In this document: positions 15,649 to 23,623 of the stretch, in pieces
Layout of the letters: each line of letters starts with the position of its first letter
Position numbering within the stretch: the stretch's first letter is position 1
Origin: Microbulbifer taiwanensis
GTDB lineage: Bacteria > Pseudomonadota > Gammaproteobacteria > Pseudomonadales > Cellvibrionaceae
Assembly (NCBI RefSeq): GCF_014904815.1
Contig: NZ_JACZFR010000059.1
Location: 1 to 47,471, forward strand
DNA length: 47,471 bases
Reading direction: 5' to 3'
Notes under the pieces: model-generated
Told to the model about the DNA's origin: nothing
The model's input: only the letters and a program-made list of their open reading frames with translations
Database searches by the model: none
Program-made: the position numbers and the translations under genes

Positions 15649-17055
15649 ATGGAAGTTGAGGTAGATAGCCCCGTGTCAGAATCTCCCGCGCCCGGTACCA
15701 CCTCTCAATCCTGGACCCCACAGAGCTGGCGCAACTTCGAGGCGAAACAGCAACCCTCCTATCAGGTGCCCGAACGCGTAGCGGATATAACCAAGGAGTT
15801 GTCCGGCTATCCGCCGCTGGTATTTGCCGCCGAGGCCCGCGAGTTGCGCCGCCAGCTGGCGCAGGTGGCCGAGGGCAGGGCATTCCTGCTGCAGGGGGGC
15901 GACTGCGCCGAGTCCTTTGCCGACTTCAATGCCAACCGTATCCGCGACACTTTCAAGGTACTGCTGCAGATGGCGGTGGTGCTGACCTTTGCCGGAAACC
16001 TGCCGGTGGTAAAAGTGGCGCGCATGGCCGGCCAGTACGCCAAGCCGCGCTCGGCGGATACCGAGACCATCGGCGGTGTCGAGCTGCCCAGCTATCGCGG
16101 CGATATCATCAACGGTATCGATTTCACCGCGGAGGCGCGGGTGCCGGATCCCCGGCGCATGCTGACCGCCTACAACCAGTCGGCGGCCACCCTGAATCTG
16201 CTGCGCGCCTTTGCCCAGGGCGGCCTCGCCGACCTGCACCAGGTGCACGGCTGGAACCTCAGCTACCTGGAAAACAATCCGCAGCGTGAGAAGTACGCGC
16301 AACTGGCGGAGCGCTTGCAGGAGGCGCTCGAGTTTATGGCCGTGTGCGGTGTGACTTCGGACAACACGCCGGCGATTCGCGAGACGGTACTCTACACATC
16401 CCACGAAGCACTGCTGCTCGGCTACGAGCAGGCCCTGACCCGCACCGACAGCCTGACCGGCAAGTGGTATGACTGTTCGGCGCATATGCTGTGGATTGGC
16501 GAGCGCACCCGCCAGCTGGACGGCGCCCATGTGGAATTCCTGTCCGGTGTCTGGAACCCGATCGGTGTCAAAGTCGGACCCAATATGCAGCCGGACGAGC
16601 TGCTGCGCTTGATCGACAAGCTGAACCCCAACAACGAGGCAGGCCGCCTGACACTGATCACGCGCATGGGCGCCGACACCCTGGGCGAGAAGCTGCCGGC
16701 GCTGGTACAGGCGGTGCAGAGTGAAGGACGCTCGGTGGTCTGGAGTACCGACCCGATGCACGGTAACACCGTCAAGGCCAGCAGCGGCTACAAGACCCGC
16801 GACTTCGACAAGATACTGCGCGAGATCCGCGATTTCTTCGCCGTGCACCGCGCCGAGGGCAGCCATCCCGGCGGTATCCACCTGGAAATGACCGGCCAGC
16901 ATGTCACCGAGTGCACCGGCGGTGCCTGGAAAATATCCGAGGCCGACCTGGCCAGCTGCTACCGCACCCAGTGCGACCCGCGCCTGAATGCGGACCAGGT
17001 GCTGGAGCTGGCCTTCAACCTGGCCGAATGGCTGCGCGACGGGCGTTCGGGTTGA
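15649..17055 (+). CDS. Class II DAHP synthase
   Basis: A 468-residue 3-deoxy-7-phosphoheptulonate synthase of the plant/actinobacterial class II type. It condenses phosphoenolpyruvate and erythrose 4-phosphate, the first step of aromatic biosynthesis. Visible signatures are [12 protein letters not shown] (about 79-90, with C86), [36 protein letters not shown], and [15 protein letters not shown] near the end. Its partner upstream is an aromatic aminotransferase. No chorismate mutase or phenazine gene is nearby, so it may serve general shikimate flux. The ribosome site is weak. Confidence 0.95.
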   Translation: MEVEVDSPVSESPAPGTTSQSWTPQSWRNFEAKQQPSYQVPERVADITKELSGYPPLVFAAEARELRRQLAQVAEGRAFLLQGGDCAESFADFNANRIRDTFKVLLQMAVVLTFAGNLPVVKVARMAGQYAKPRSADTETIGGVELPSYRGDIINGIDFTAEARVPDPRRMLTAYNQSAATLNLLRAFAQGGLADLHQVHGWNLSYLENNPQREKYAQLAERLQEALEFMAVCGVTSDNTPAIRETVLYTSHEALLLGYEQALTRTDSLTGKWYDCSAHMLWIGERTRQLDGAHVEFLSGVWNPIGVKVGPNMQPDELLRLIDKLNPNNEAGRLTLITRMGADTLGEKLPALVQAVQSEGRSVVWSTDPMHGNTVKASSGYKTRDFDKILREIRDFFAVHRAEGSHPGGIHLEMTGQHVTECTGGAWKISEADLASCYRTQCDPRLNADQVLELAFNLAEWLRDGRSG

Positions 17056-17089
17056 GCAAAGCCGTCTAACTGCAGATTTGGGAGGTCGT

Positions 17090-17884
17090 ATGGATCGTGA
17101 CCCGAGCTTCTATACCGAGCGTACAATCGCGTCCTGGGACGAGGCGGCGCCGATCCACCGCCAGATCAATAGCGACCTGGTTGCGAAGGTCGCCTCGCCG
17201 GCATTCAACGCGCTGGAACCGGATTTCGATACCCTGGTCAGCGAATTTGATCTGCAGGGCAAGTCCGTCGTGCAGGTCTGCTGCAACAACGGCAAGGATC
17301 TTCTTTCAATCGGGAAAAAGGGCGCGGGGCGCTGCCTCGGCATCGACGGGTCTCGCCTGTTTATCGAGCAGGCGAGGGAGCTGGCCAGTGCTGCCGGGCA
17401 TCCACAAATGGAATTCGCCTGCTGCGATATCTACCAGCTGCCGGAGCGGTATCGGGGTTCCTTCGACTTCGCGGTGATTACCGTGGGGGTGCTGAACTGG
17501 ATGCCGGATCTGTGCCGATTTATACAGATCTGTGCCTCGCTGCTGAAGCCTGGCGGCCGGCTGCTGATGGAAGAGATTCACCCGGTACTGAACATGTACG
17601 AGGAGGGGGAACCCTCCCATATTGCCCAATCCTATTTTGACCGGCGCCCCTATCGCGATGACGGCGGGCTTGATTACTTTACCGGCAGGAAATATCAGGC
17701 CCGGGAAAATTATTACTTCCAGCACACCCTCTCCGATATTCTGACGGCGGCCATCTCCACCGATCTGGCGCTGTGCAGTTTCAGGGAGTTGGGTAAAAAC
17801 GTCGGCAACTACTGTGCGGATCTCGAGAGAACCGAGTGTGTTCCACCCATGGCATTCGTGGCCAGCTGGCAGAAATCCTCCTGA
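17090..17884 (+). CDS. Class I SAM-dependent methyltransferase
   Basis: A 264-residue protein. Motif I VVQVCCNNGKDLL (about 61-73) and acidic motif LGIDGS mark the SAM site, followed by CCDIYQLPE, FDFAVITVGVLNWM and LLKPGGRLLMEE. GGGAGG 5 nt before the ATG at 17090 fixes the start; the frame opens earlier inside the DAHP synthase gene. Substrate unknown. The CCNNGK form of motif I, in place of Gly-rich GxGxG, is a known variant in this group. Confidence 0.85.
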   Translation: MDRDPSFYTERTIASWDEAAPIHRQINSDLVAKVASPAFNALEPDFDTLVSEFDLQGKSVVQVCCNNGKDLLSIGKKGAGRCLGIDGSRLFIEQARELASAAGHPQMEFACCDIYQLPERYRGSFDFAVITVGVLNWMPDLCRFIQICASLLKPGGRLLMEEIHPVLNMYEEGEPSHIAQSYFDRRPYRDDGGLDYFTGRKYQARENYYFQHTLSDILTAAISTDLALCSFRELGKNVGNYCADLERTECVPPMAFVASWQKSS

Positions 17885-17949
17885 CTGTCGCGATTATTGA
17901 GCCCTGGAAATATTCCCTTTCGACTAACCCCTAATCAAGGATGGTGATC

Positions 17950-18630
17950 ATGTACGAGCTGTTTATCGCCAACAAAAACTACTCCTCCTGGTCCCTGCGC
18001 CCCTGGGTGCTGATGCGCCAGTTGGAGATCTCTTTCGAGGAGCAGCTGGTGACCTTCGAGGAAGGCGGCAGCTGGGAGAAATTCCGCAGCTTTTCTCCCA
18101 ACGGACAGGTACCCTGCCTGATCGATGGCGATACCACCGTGTGGGATTCCCTGGCCATCGCCGAGTATCTGGCGGAGCGCTTTCCGCAAGTGTGGCCGGA
18201 GAACAGGGAGGCCCGCGCCTGGGCCCGTTGTGCCGCGGCAGAGATGCATTCCGGCTTTTCCGCGCTGCGCAATATCTGCACCATGAACTGCGGCGTAAAG
18301 GTGGAGTTGGCCAAGATACCGCGCAACCTGCAGAGAGAGATCGACCGCATCGACGAACTCTGGTGCCTCGGTCTGCAGCGCTTCGGCGGCCCCTTCCTGG
18401 CCGGCGGCGAATTCACGGCCGTGGACGCCTTCTTTGCGCCGGTGGCCATTCGGGCCAAAAACTACGGCTTGCCGCTGAGCGAATCCGCGCGCGCCTACGT
18501 CGAGCAGCTGCTCGAGCTGTCGCCGATGCAGGAATGGATTGCCGATGCCCTGAGGGAGCCCTGGCGCGAACCCGGGCACGAAGAAGAGCTGAAGAGCGCC
18601 GGCGCCATCGTCGAAGACCTGCGCCAGTAA
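17950..18630 (+). CDS. Glutathione S-transferase family protein
   Basis: A 226-residue GST. Thioredoxin-fold domain 1-80 includes ANKNYSSWSLRPWVLMRQL at the catalytic end and the conserved GQVPCLIDGD (cis-Pro) and DSLAIAEYLAER. A helical C-terminal domain follows. The fold is clear, the substrate is not. ATG at 17950 is preferred over 17941 because AAGG lies directly against the earlier codon and 9 nt from the later one. Confidence 0.88.
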   Translation: MYELFIANKNYSSWSLRPWVLMRQLEISFEEQLVTFEEGGSWEKFRSFSPNGQVPCLIDGDTTVWDSLAIAEYLAERFPQVWPENREARAWARCAAAEMHSGFSALRNICTMNCGVKVELAKIPRNLQREIDRIDELWCLGLQRFGGPFLAGGEFTAVDAFFAPVAIRAKNYGLPLSESARAYVEQLLELSPMQEWIADALREPWREPGHEEELKSAGAIVEDLRQ

Positions 18631-18690
18631 CTCATATCACCGGATACCGGGGCTGCTGCAGACACACCGGCCCCGGCAATGCTTAGCTAC

Positions 18691-18734
18691 TGCAACTCGC
18701 CTGCAACTCGCCTGCAACTCGCCTGCAACTCGCC
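18691..18734. repeat. Four perfect tandem copies of an 11-bp unit
   Basis: The unit TGCAACTCGCC is repeated four times without error, followed by a degenerate start of a fifth. No ORF spans it convincingly. It could vary in copy number by slippage. Confidence 0.9.
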
Positions 18735-18982
18735 TGCCAGTCGTCGTCTCCTGCCTGAATCCCTGTCGCGATAGCCCCAATCCCCAATCTGAGCGCGTGG
18801 CAGCTCCGGTTCTGGCATAGAGGCACATCATTAAAAGAATGCACTTAAAAAGTCGTTATCAAATGAATCAATCACAGCCGATAACCAGATTCACTGCCAA
18901 TCCAAGGGTTGATCAGGGCAGGGCGTTTGTCGCGAAAATCCCTCTATCCGTCGCCGTTGAAGGCGGGCTGCGAAGGTGGGGA

Positions 18983-19013
18983 TTGGCGGCGGCGGGGTGA
19001 CTGGGGGTACACT
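18983..19013 (+). promoter_or_regulatory. Possible sigma-70 promoter of the M3 peptidase gene
   Basis: TTGGCG (18983-18988) and TACACT (19008-19013) are separated by 19 bp, about 50 nt before the start codon. Spacing is long and the call is tentative. Confidence 0.35.
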
Positions 19014-19061
19014 CTGGCGTTTAAAGGTTTCATAAGAAAGTAATTACACAGGAGAGAGTCA

Positions 19062-21281
19062 ATGCGTCAGACACTGATCGCGCTGTCCGTCGCCGCAGTC
19101 CTGGCGGCCGCGGCCGGATGCAGCAAAGAGACGGAGCAGGCCCAGGCCGCGAAGAGAGTCACCGAAGCTCATCCGGTGGCCGAGGCAGCGAGCGAGACGC
19201 TCGCCAGCAATAGCCTGCTGGCGGAGTGGACAGGTCCCTACGGCGGTGTACCGGCATTCGACAAGATGCGCGTCGAAGATGTAAAGCCTGCCATGGTGGC
19301 TGCGATGGGCATGAACCTGGCTGAGATTGACGCAATCGCCAGCAACCCGGCAGCCCCGACTTTTGCCAACACTATTGAAGAACTGGAGCGCAGTGGCGCC
19401 GAGCTGGATCGTCTCCTGGCCTACTACGGCATCTGGAGTGCGAATATGTCCTCGCCGGAGTTCCGCGCCATCCAGCAGGAAATAGCGCCCAAATACGCTG
19501 ACTTCGAGTCCAAGATTATCCAGAACGACAAGCTGTTCCAGCGCGTCAAGGCGGTCTATGAACAGCGCAACGATGCCGACCTGAATGCCGAGCAGGTGCG
19601 TTTGGTTGAGCTGACCTACGACCAGTTCGCGATCAACGGCGCAACTCTGCAGGGTGAGGCCAAGGCGCGTTACGCGGCCATCAACCAGCGCCTGGCGGAA
19701 CTCTACACCCAGTTCTCCAACAATGTGCTGGCTGACGAAGAGGGCTACGATCTGTTCCTGAGCAAGGACCAGCTGGCCGGTCTGCCGGAGTCCTTCGTCG
19801 CAGCGGCGGCGGCGTTGGCGGAAGAGAAGGGCCACAAGGGTAAATACGCGATTACCAATACCCGCTCTTCGATGGATCCCTTCCTGACCTATTCCGACAA
19901 CCGCGTACTACGGGAAAAAGTCTGGACCAATTACTACAGTCGCGGCGACAACGGCGACGAGCACGACAACAACGCGCTGATTGCCGAAATCCTCAAGCTG
20001 CGCGACGAGCGCGTCGGCCTGCTCGGCTTCGACAACTACGCCGAGTGGCGCCTGCAGGACCGCATGGCCAAGACCCCGGAAAATGCCACCGCACTGATGG
20101 AGGCCGTATGGCCCGCGGCTATCGCGCGCGTGAAGGAAGAAGTTGCGGATATGCAGGCGGTGGCCGATGCCGAGGGTGCCGACATTACCATTGAGCCCTG
20201 GGACTACCGCTACTACGCGGAAAAGGTTCGCAAGGCCAAGTACGACCTGAACTCCGACGAGGTGAAGCAGTACCTGCAGCTGGACAAGCTGCGCGAGGCC
20301 ATGTTCTTCGTCGCCGGTGAACTGTTCAATTTCACTTTCACACCGGTCAAGGCGGGCAGTGTGCCGGTCTTCCACGAAGACGTGAAGGTCTGGGAAGTGA
20401 AGGACAAGACCAGCGGCGCGCATATCGGTCTCTGGTACCTGGATCCCTTCGCCCGTGCCGGCAAGCGCTCCGGTGCCTGGGCCACCATGTACCGGGACCA
20501 CACCACCTTCGACGGCAAGAAGACAGTACTGTCCTCCAACAATTCCAACTTTATCAAGGGTGCCCCGGGTGAACCGGTACTGGTGAGCTGGGATGATGCG
20601 GAGACCTTCTTCCATGAGTTCGGCCACGCGCTGCACTTCCTGGCCTCCAATGTGTCCTATCCGACCCTGAACGACGGCGTGCGCGACTACACCGAGTTCC
20701 AGTCCCAGCTGCTGGAGCACTGGCTGTCCACCGATGCGGTGATTGACAACTACCTGGTGCACTACAAGACTGGCGAGCCGATTCCGGCGGCGCTGGTGGC
20801 CAAGATCAAGAAGGCCGCTTCCTTCAACCAGGGTTTCGCCACCACCGAGTACCTGGCCTCCGCACTGATCGACATGAAGCTGCATACCACCGACCCGGAA
20901 GGTATCGACCCGGATGCCTTCGAGCGCGACACCCTGAACGGTCTTGGCATGCCGAAAGAACTTGTGATGCGCCACCGCACCCCGCACTTCGGCCATGTCT
21001 TCTCCGGTGAGGGTTACGCCACCGCCTATTACGGCTACCTGTGGGCGGATGTGCTGACCTCCGATGCGGCAGAGGCCTTTGCCGAATCTGAGGGCGGTTT
21101 CTACGACGAGGAAGTGGCCGGTAAGCTGGTGAAACACCTCTTTGCGCCGCGCAACGCCGTGGATCCGGCCGATGCCTACCGTGCCTTCCGCGGCCGCGAT
21201 GCCAAGATCGATGCGCTGATGCGCGATCGCGGTTTCCCGGTGCCGGAGAAGAAGGTCACTAAGGTTGCCGTGAAGGACTAA
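19062..21281 (+). CDS. M3 family metallopeptidase lipoprotein (Dcp-like)
   Basis: A 739-residue zinc oligopeptidase of the M3 family (peptidyl-dipeptidase Dcp/oligopeptidase A type). Signal peptide 1-19 ends in an AAGC lipobox, with C20 lipidated and Ser at +2. The zinc site is H518-E519-F-G-H522 with E545 as the probable third ligand. It would trim short peptides in the periplasm. AGGAGAGAG before the ATG is a strong ribosome site. A rho-independent terminator follows, so it is transcribed alone. Most Dcp enzymes lack a lipid anchor; lipoprotein forms are common in this bacterial group. Confidence 0.93.
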   Translation: MRQTLIALSVAAVLAAAAGCSKETEQAQAAKRVTEAHPVAEAASETLASNSLLAEWTGPYGGVPAFDKMRVEDVKPAMVAAMGMNLAEIDAIASNPAAPTFANTIEELERSGAELDRLLAYYGIWSANMSSPEFRAIQQEIAPKYADFESKIIQNDKLFQRVKAVYEQRNDADLNAEQVRLVELTYDQFAINGATLQGEAKARYAAINQRLAELYTQFSNNVLADEEGYDLFLSKDQLAGLPESFVAAAAALAEEKGHKGKYAITNTRSSMDPFLTYSDNRVLREKVWTNYYSRGDNGDEHDNNALIAEILKLRDERVGLLGFDNYAEWRLQDRMAKTPENATALMEAVWPAAIARVKEEVADMQAVADAEGADITIEPWDYRYYAEKVRKAKYDLNSDEVKQYLQLDKLREAMFFVAGELFNFTFTPVKAGSVPVFHEDVKVWEVKDKTSGAHIGLWYLDPFARAGKRSGAWATMYRDHTTFDGKKTVLSSNNSNFIKGAPGEPVLVSWDDAETFFHEFGHALHFLASNVSYPTLNDGVRDYTEFQSQLLEHWLSTDAVIDNYLVHYKTGEPIPAALVAKIKKAASFNQGFATTEYLASALIDMKLHTTDPEGIDPDAFERDTLNGLGMPKELVMRHRTPHFGHVFSGEGYATAYYGYLWADVLTSDAAEAFAESEGGFYDEEVAGKLVKHLFAPRNAVDPADAYRAFRGRDAKIDALMRDRGFPVPEKKVTKVAVKD

Positions 21282-21302
21282 ATTTCTTCCGGCGCAGTAA
21301 AA

Positions 21303-21335
21303 AAGCCGCACCACGCAGGTGGTGCTGTTTTTTTT
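21303..21335 (+). terminator. Rho-independent terminator of the M3 peptidase
   Basis: GCACCAC/GTGGTGC stem (21308-21314 with 21319-21325), 4-nt loop, then eight T after a short gap. Confidence 0.85.
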
Positions 21336-21341
21336 CTCCCC

Positions 21342-21417
21342 TGTAGGAGCGGCCGGTTGCCGCGATCAGTCTAGGGAATACTCTCAACATCGATCGCGGC
21401 CATGGGCCGCTCCTACA
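21342..21417. repeat. Palindromic repeat, family B, copy 2
   Basis: Ends TGTAGGAGCGGCC and GGCCGCTCCTACA are perfect inverted repeats; CGCGATC/GATCGCG blocks lie inside. It sits between convergent genes, directly after the terminator. Confidence 0.85.
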
Positions 21418-21425
21418 ATCGTTTC

Positions 21426-23072
21426 TTATCGGACGTAAACTTTTTCGCCCTCCACCCAGGTCTCCATCACCTGGACCTTCCAGATCTCCTGCGAATCCAT
21501 CGCAAAAATATCCCTATCCAGCAGAATGAAATCGGCAAATTTCCCCGGCTCCAGGCTGCCGATCACTTTTTCCTGGTGACTGGCATAGGCTGCGTCGAGG
21601 GTGAAGGCGCGCAGCGCCTGCTCCAGCGTCATGGCCTCGTCGACGCGCCAGCCCTTGCTAGGTACTCCCGCGCGGTCGCGGCGGGTCACCGCCGCGTGAA
21701 TCCCGAACAGCGGATTGGCGGGTTCCACCGGGAAATCCGAGCCGCCGGCGATGCGCGTGCCCTGTTGCAGGAAAGTCCGCCAGGCGTAGGCGCCGGCCAG
21801 GCGCTTTTCACCCAGTCGATCGCCGGCCATATTCTTGTCGCTGGTGGCGTGGGTGGGTTGCATCGATGCGATCAGGTCCAGCTCGACGAAGCGCGGAATA
21901 TCTTTCGGCGTCAGTACCTGTGCGTGCTCCACCCGGTGGCGCAAGGGTTTCTGGTCGTTTTTCTCCTGCAGGCTTTGCAGGTGATCCAGCACTATATGGT
22001 TGGCCCTGTCTCCGATCGCGTGCACATTCACCTGGAAGTCATTCTCAATGGCGAGCTTCAGCAGCGACAGGATTTTGCTTTCCGGGTAGAGCAGCAGGCC
22101 TTTTTCACCGGGGGCGTCGTGATAGGGTTCCAGCAGTGCGGCGCCGCGGCTGCCGAGGGCACCGTCGGCGGACAGCTTGATACTGCGCACATAGAGGCGC
22201 TCCGCGGGGGAACCGATATGGCCGGCCCCGAGTGTTTCCGCGAGATTGTCGTTGTCGACCGAGACCATCGGGTAGGCGCGCAGTGGTATGGCCTTCTCAT
22301 CGGCCAGCTGCCGGTAGGCGCGCAGTGTCTGCGCGTCTATGCCGGCGTCGTGGACGCCGGTGAGCCCGAGGGATAGCGCCAGGTTGAACGCCGTACGCAG
22401 GGATTCCTTGTCCTGTTGCAGGTTCGGCGCGGGAATGGCCTGTTCCAGTAGTGCCATGGCGTTGTCGATCAGTACGCCGGTGGGCTCGCCGTTTTTCCCG
22501 CGCAGTATCTCGCCGCCGTCAGGGGACTTTGTATTCCTGTCGATACCGGCGCGCTTCAGTGCAGCGGAGTTGGCCCAGCCGGCGTGGCCGTCGATGCGGC
22601 GCAGCCAGATGGGAGCGTCGATTTGCAGCGCATCCAGCTGGATGCGGGTCGGGAACTGCTTGCCGGGCCAGAGCACCTGGTTCCAGCCGCGCCCCAGCAG
22701 CCACTGGTCCGGATCCAGGTTCTCTGAAAAGCGCTCTATGGCCTGCAGTGTCTGGGTAAGATCCAGGTCGCGTAGCTCCAGTTGCTGTTGCAGTCTGCCG
22801 AGCCCGAGTACATGGCCGTGGGCATCGATGAGCCCCGGCAGCAATGTCCTGCCGCCGGCGTCGATCTTCTCCGCCTGCGGATAGCGTTGCAGCAGGTCGG
22901 CATAGTCGCCGCTGGCGAGCACTTTGCCGCGCTCGAATACCAGGGCGTTGAATTTCTCCAGGCTTTCCTCGGTGGCCTGGTAACCGTCGAAGTTGTGAAC
23001 CAGTGTCGCTGCCTGGGCGCACAGGGTGGCGAGTGAAAAGAGTAGCAAGGCGAGAGTTCGAATCGGCTGCAT
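21426..23072 (-). CDS. Exported amidohydrolase, YtcJ type
   Basis: A 548-residue amidohydrolase-family-3 protein. Signal peptide about 1-21. Metal and active-site segments in order: H85-G-H87 (LIDAHGHV), IDGHAGWANSAAL, HDAGID, NVHAIGDRAN, HRVEHAQVL and GGSDFPVEPANPLFG, ending with the usual GKFADFILLDRD beta-sandwich tail. It hydrolyses C-N bonds; the substrate is unknown. Single gene, with AAGGTC about 9 nt before the ATG. Confidence 0.92.
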   Translation of the reverse strand: MQPIRTLALLLFSLATLCAQAATLVHNFDGYQATEESLEKFNALVFERGKVLASGDYADLLQRYPQAEKIDAGGRTLLPGLIDAHGHVLGLGRLQQQLELRDLDLTQTLQAIERFSENLDPDQWLLGRGWNQVLWPGKQFPTRIQLDALQIDAPIWLRRIDGHAGWANSAALKRAGIDRNTKSPDGGEILRGKNGEPTGVLIDNAMALLEQAIPAPNLQQDKESLRTAFNLALSLGLTGVHDAGIDAQTLRAYRQLADEKAIPLRAYPMVSVDNDNLAETLGAGHIGSPAERLYVRSIKLSADGALGSRGAALLEPYHDAPGEKGLLLYPESKILSLLKLAIENDFQVNVHAIGDRANHIVLDHLQSLQEKNDQKPLRHRVEHAQVLTPKDIPRFVELDLIASMQPTHATSDKNMAGDRLGEKRLAGAYAWRTFLQQGTRIAGGSDFPVEPANPLFGIHAAVTRRDRAGVPSKGWRVDEAMTLEQALRAFTLDAAYASHQEKVIGSLEPGKFADFILLDRDIFAMDSQEIWKVQVMETWVEGEKVYVR

Positions 23073-23202
23073 GATTGTTGACCTTATTTTGACCAGCTGA
23101 TATCGATGGTATCAGCGGGTGGAATTGGCTGGCAAACAGGGCAGGGCCATCCGCCTCAACCTACAATCGGTGGAGACTTCTGGAGAAGGGGTGGCATAGA
23201 CG

Positions 23203-23409
23203 ATGTCGAAATGGTTGATGGTCGCCGGCTGTGTGCTGGTCGCGGTGGGGTTGCTATTGCACTTTTTCCCCGGGGCATTGAGCTGGTTCGGGAGACTGCC
23301 GGGAGATATCCGCATCGAGTCCGAGCGCAGTCGCTTCTATTTCCCGATTGCTTCTATGGTGATACTGAGCATTGTACTCAGCGTGATTATCCATCTGTTC
23401 CGGCGATAG
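23203..23409 (+). CDS. DUF2905 family small membrane protein
   Basis: Sixty-eight residues with two hydrophobic helices (about 5-23 and 47-65) joined by the family motif GRLPGDIRIE (30-39). The GRLPGD loop is diagnostic of DUF2905. Role unknown. GGAGAAGGGG lies about 15-25 nt upstream of the ATG, somewhat far; the family start fits. Confidence 0.88.
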   Translation: MSKWLMVAGCVLVAVGLLLHFFPGALSWFGRLPGDIRIESERSRFYFPIASMVILSIVLSVIIHLFRR

Positions 23410-23439
23410 AAGGCCGCGCGCCCTTTTTACAAATACTGC

Positions 23440-23570
23440 CTGTAGGCACTCTGTTTCAAATCAATCTGTCACTGGCTCGTCATACCGGCGCAGAGCCTGT
23501 GCCGGACTTGATCCGGTACCGGTATCCAGCTCGGTGGCACCTGGACTCCGGTCTGCGCCGGAATGACGAA
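23440..23570. repeat. Dispersed repeat, family C, copy 1
   Basis: Arms 23478-23493 and 23553-23568 are inverted repeats (15 of 16), with the CCGGTATCCAG and CACCTGGA-TCCGG blocks seen again at the right end of the window. It lies between DUF2905 and the convergent receptor gene. Confidence 0.8.
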
Positions 23571-23579
23571 AGTATTCTA

Positions 23580-23603
23580 TAGGAGCCTGCAGGCAGGCTC
23601 CTA
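23580..23603. repeat. Perfect 11-bp hairpin, short family B relative
   Basis: TAGGAGCCTGC is mirrored exactly around AG; the outer TAGGAGC/GCTCCTA ends equal those of family B. It lies 20 nt past the receptor stop codon and may end its transcript, though no T-run follows. Confidence 0.7.
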
Positions 23604-23623
23604 CATTCGTTAGTCGGACTCCG

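Larger units (their letters stand above)
18631..19061. other. 431-nt intergenic region with no gene
   Basis: It holds a 7-bp perfect CCGGGGC/GCCCCGG hairpin without a T-run (18647-18676), which may end the GST transcript. Then come four tandem 11-mers (18691-18734) and a promoter-like element before the M3 peptidase. Otherwise nothing recognised on either strand. Confidence 0.7.

Noticed and set aside
18691..18734. CRISPR-like array
   Set aside because: Units are 11 bp and directly adjacent without spacers; no cas gene is present.
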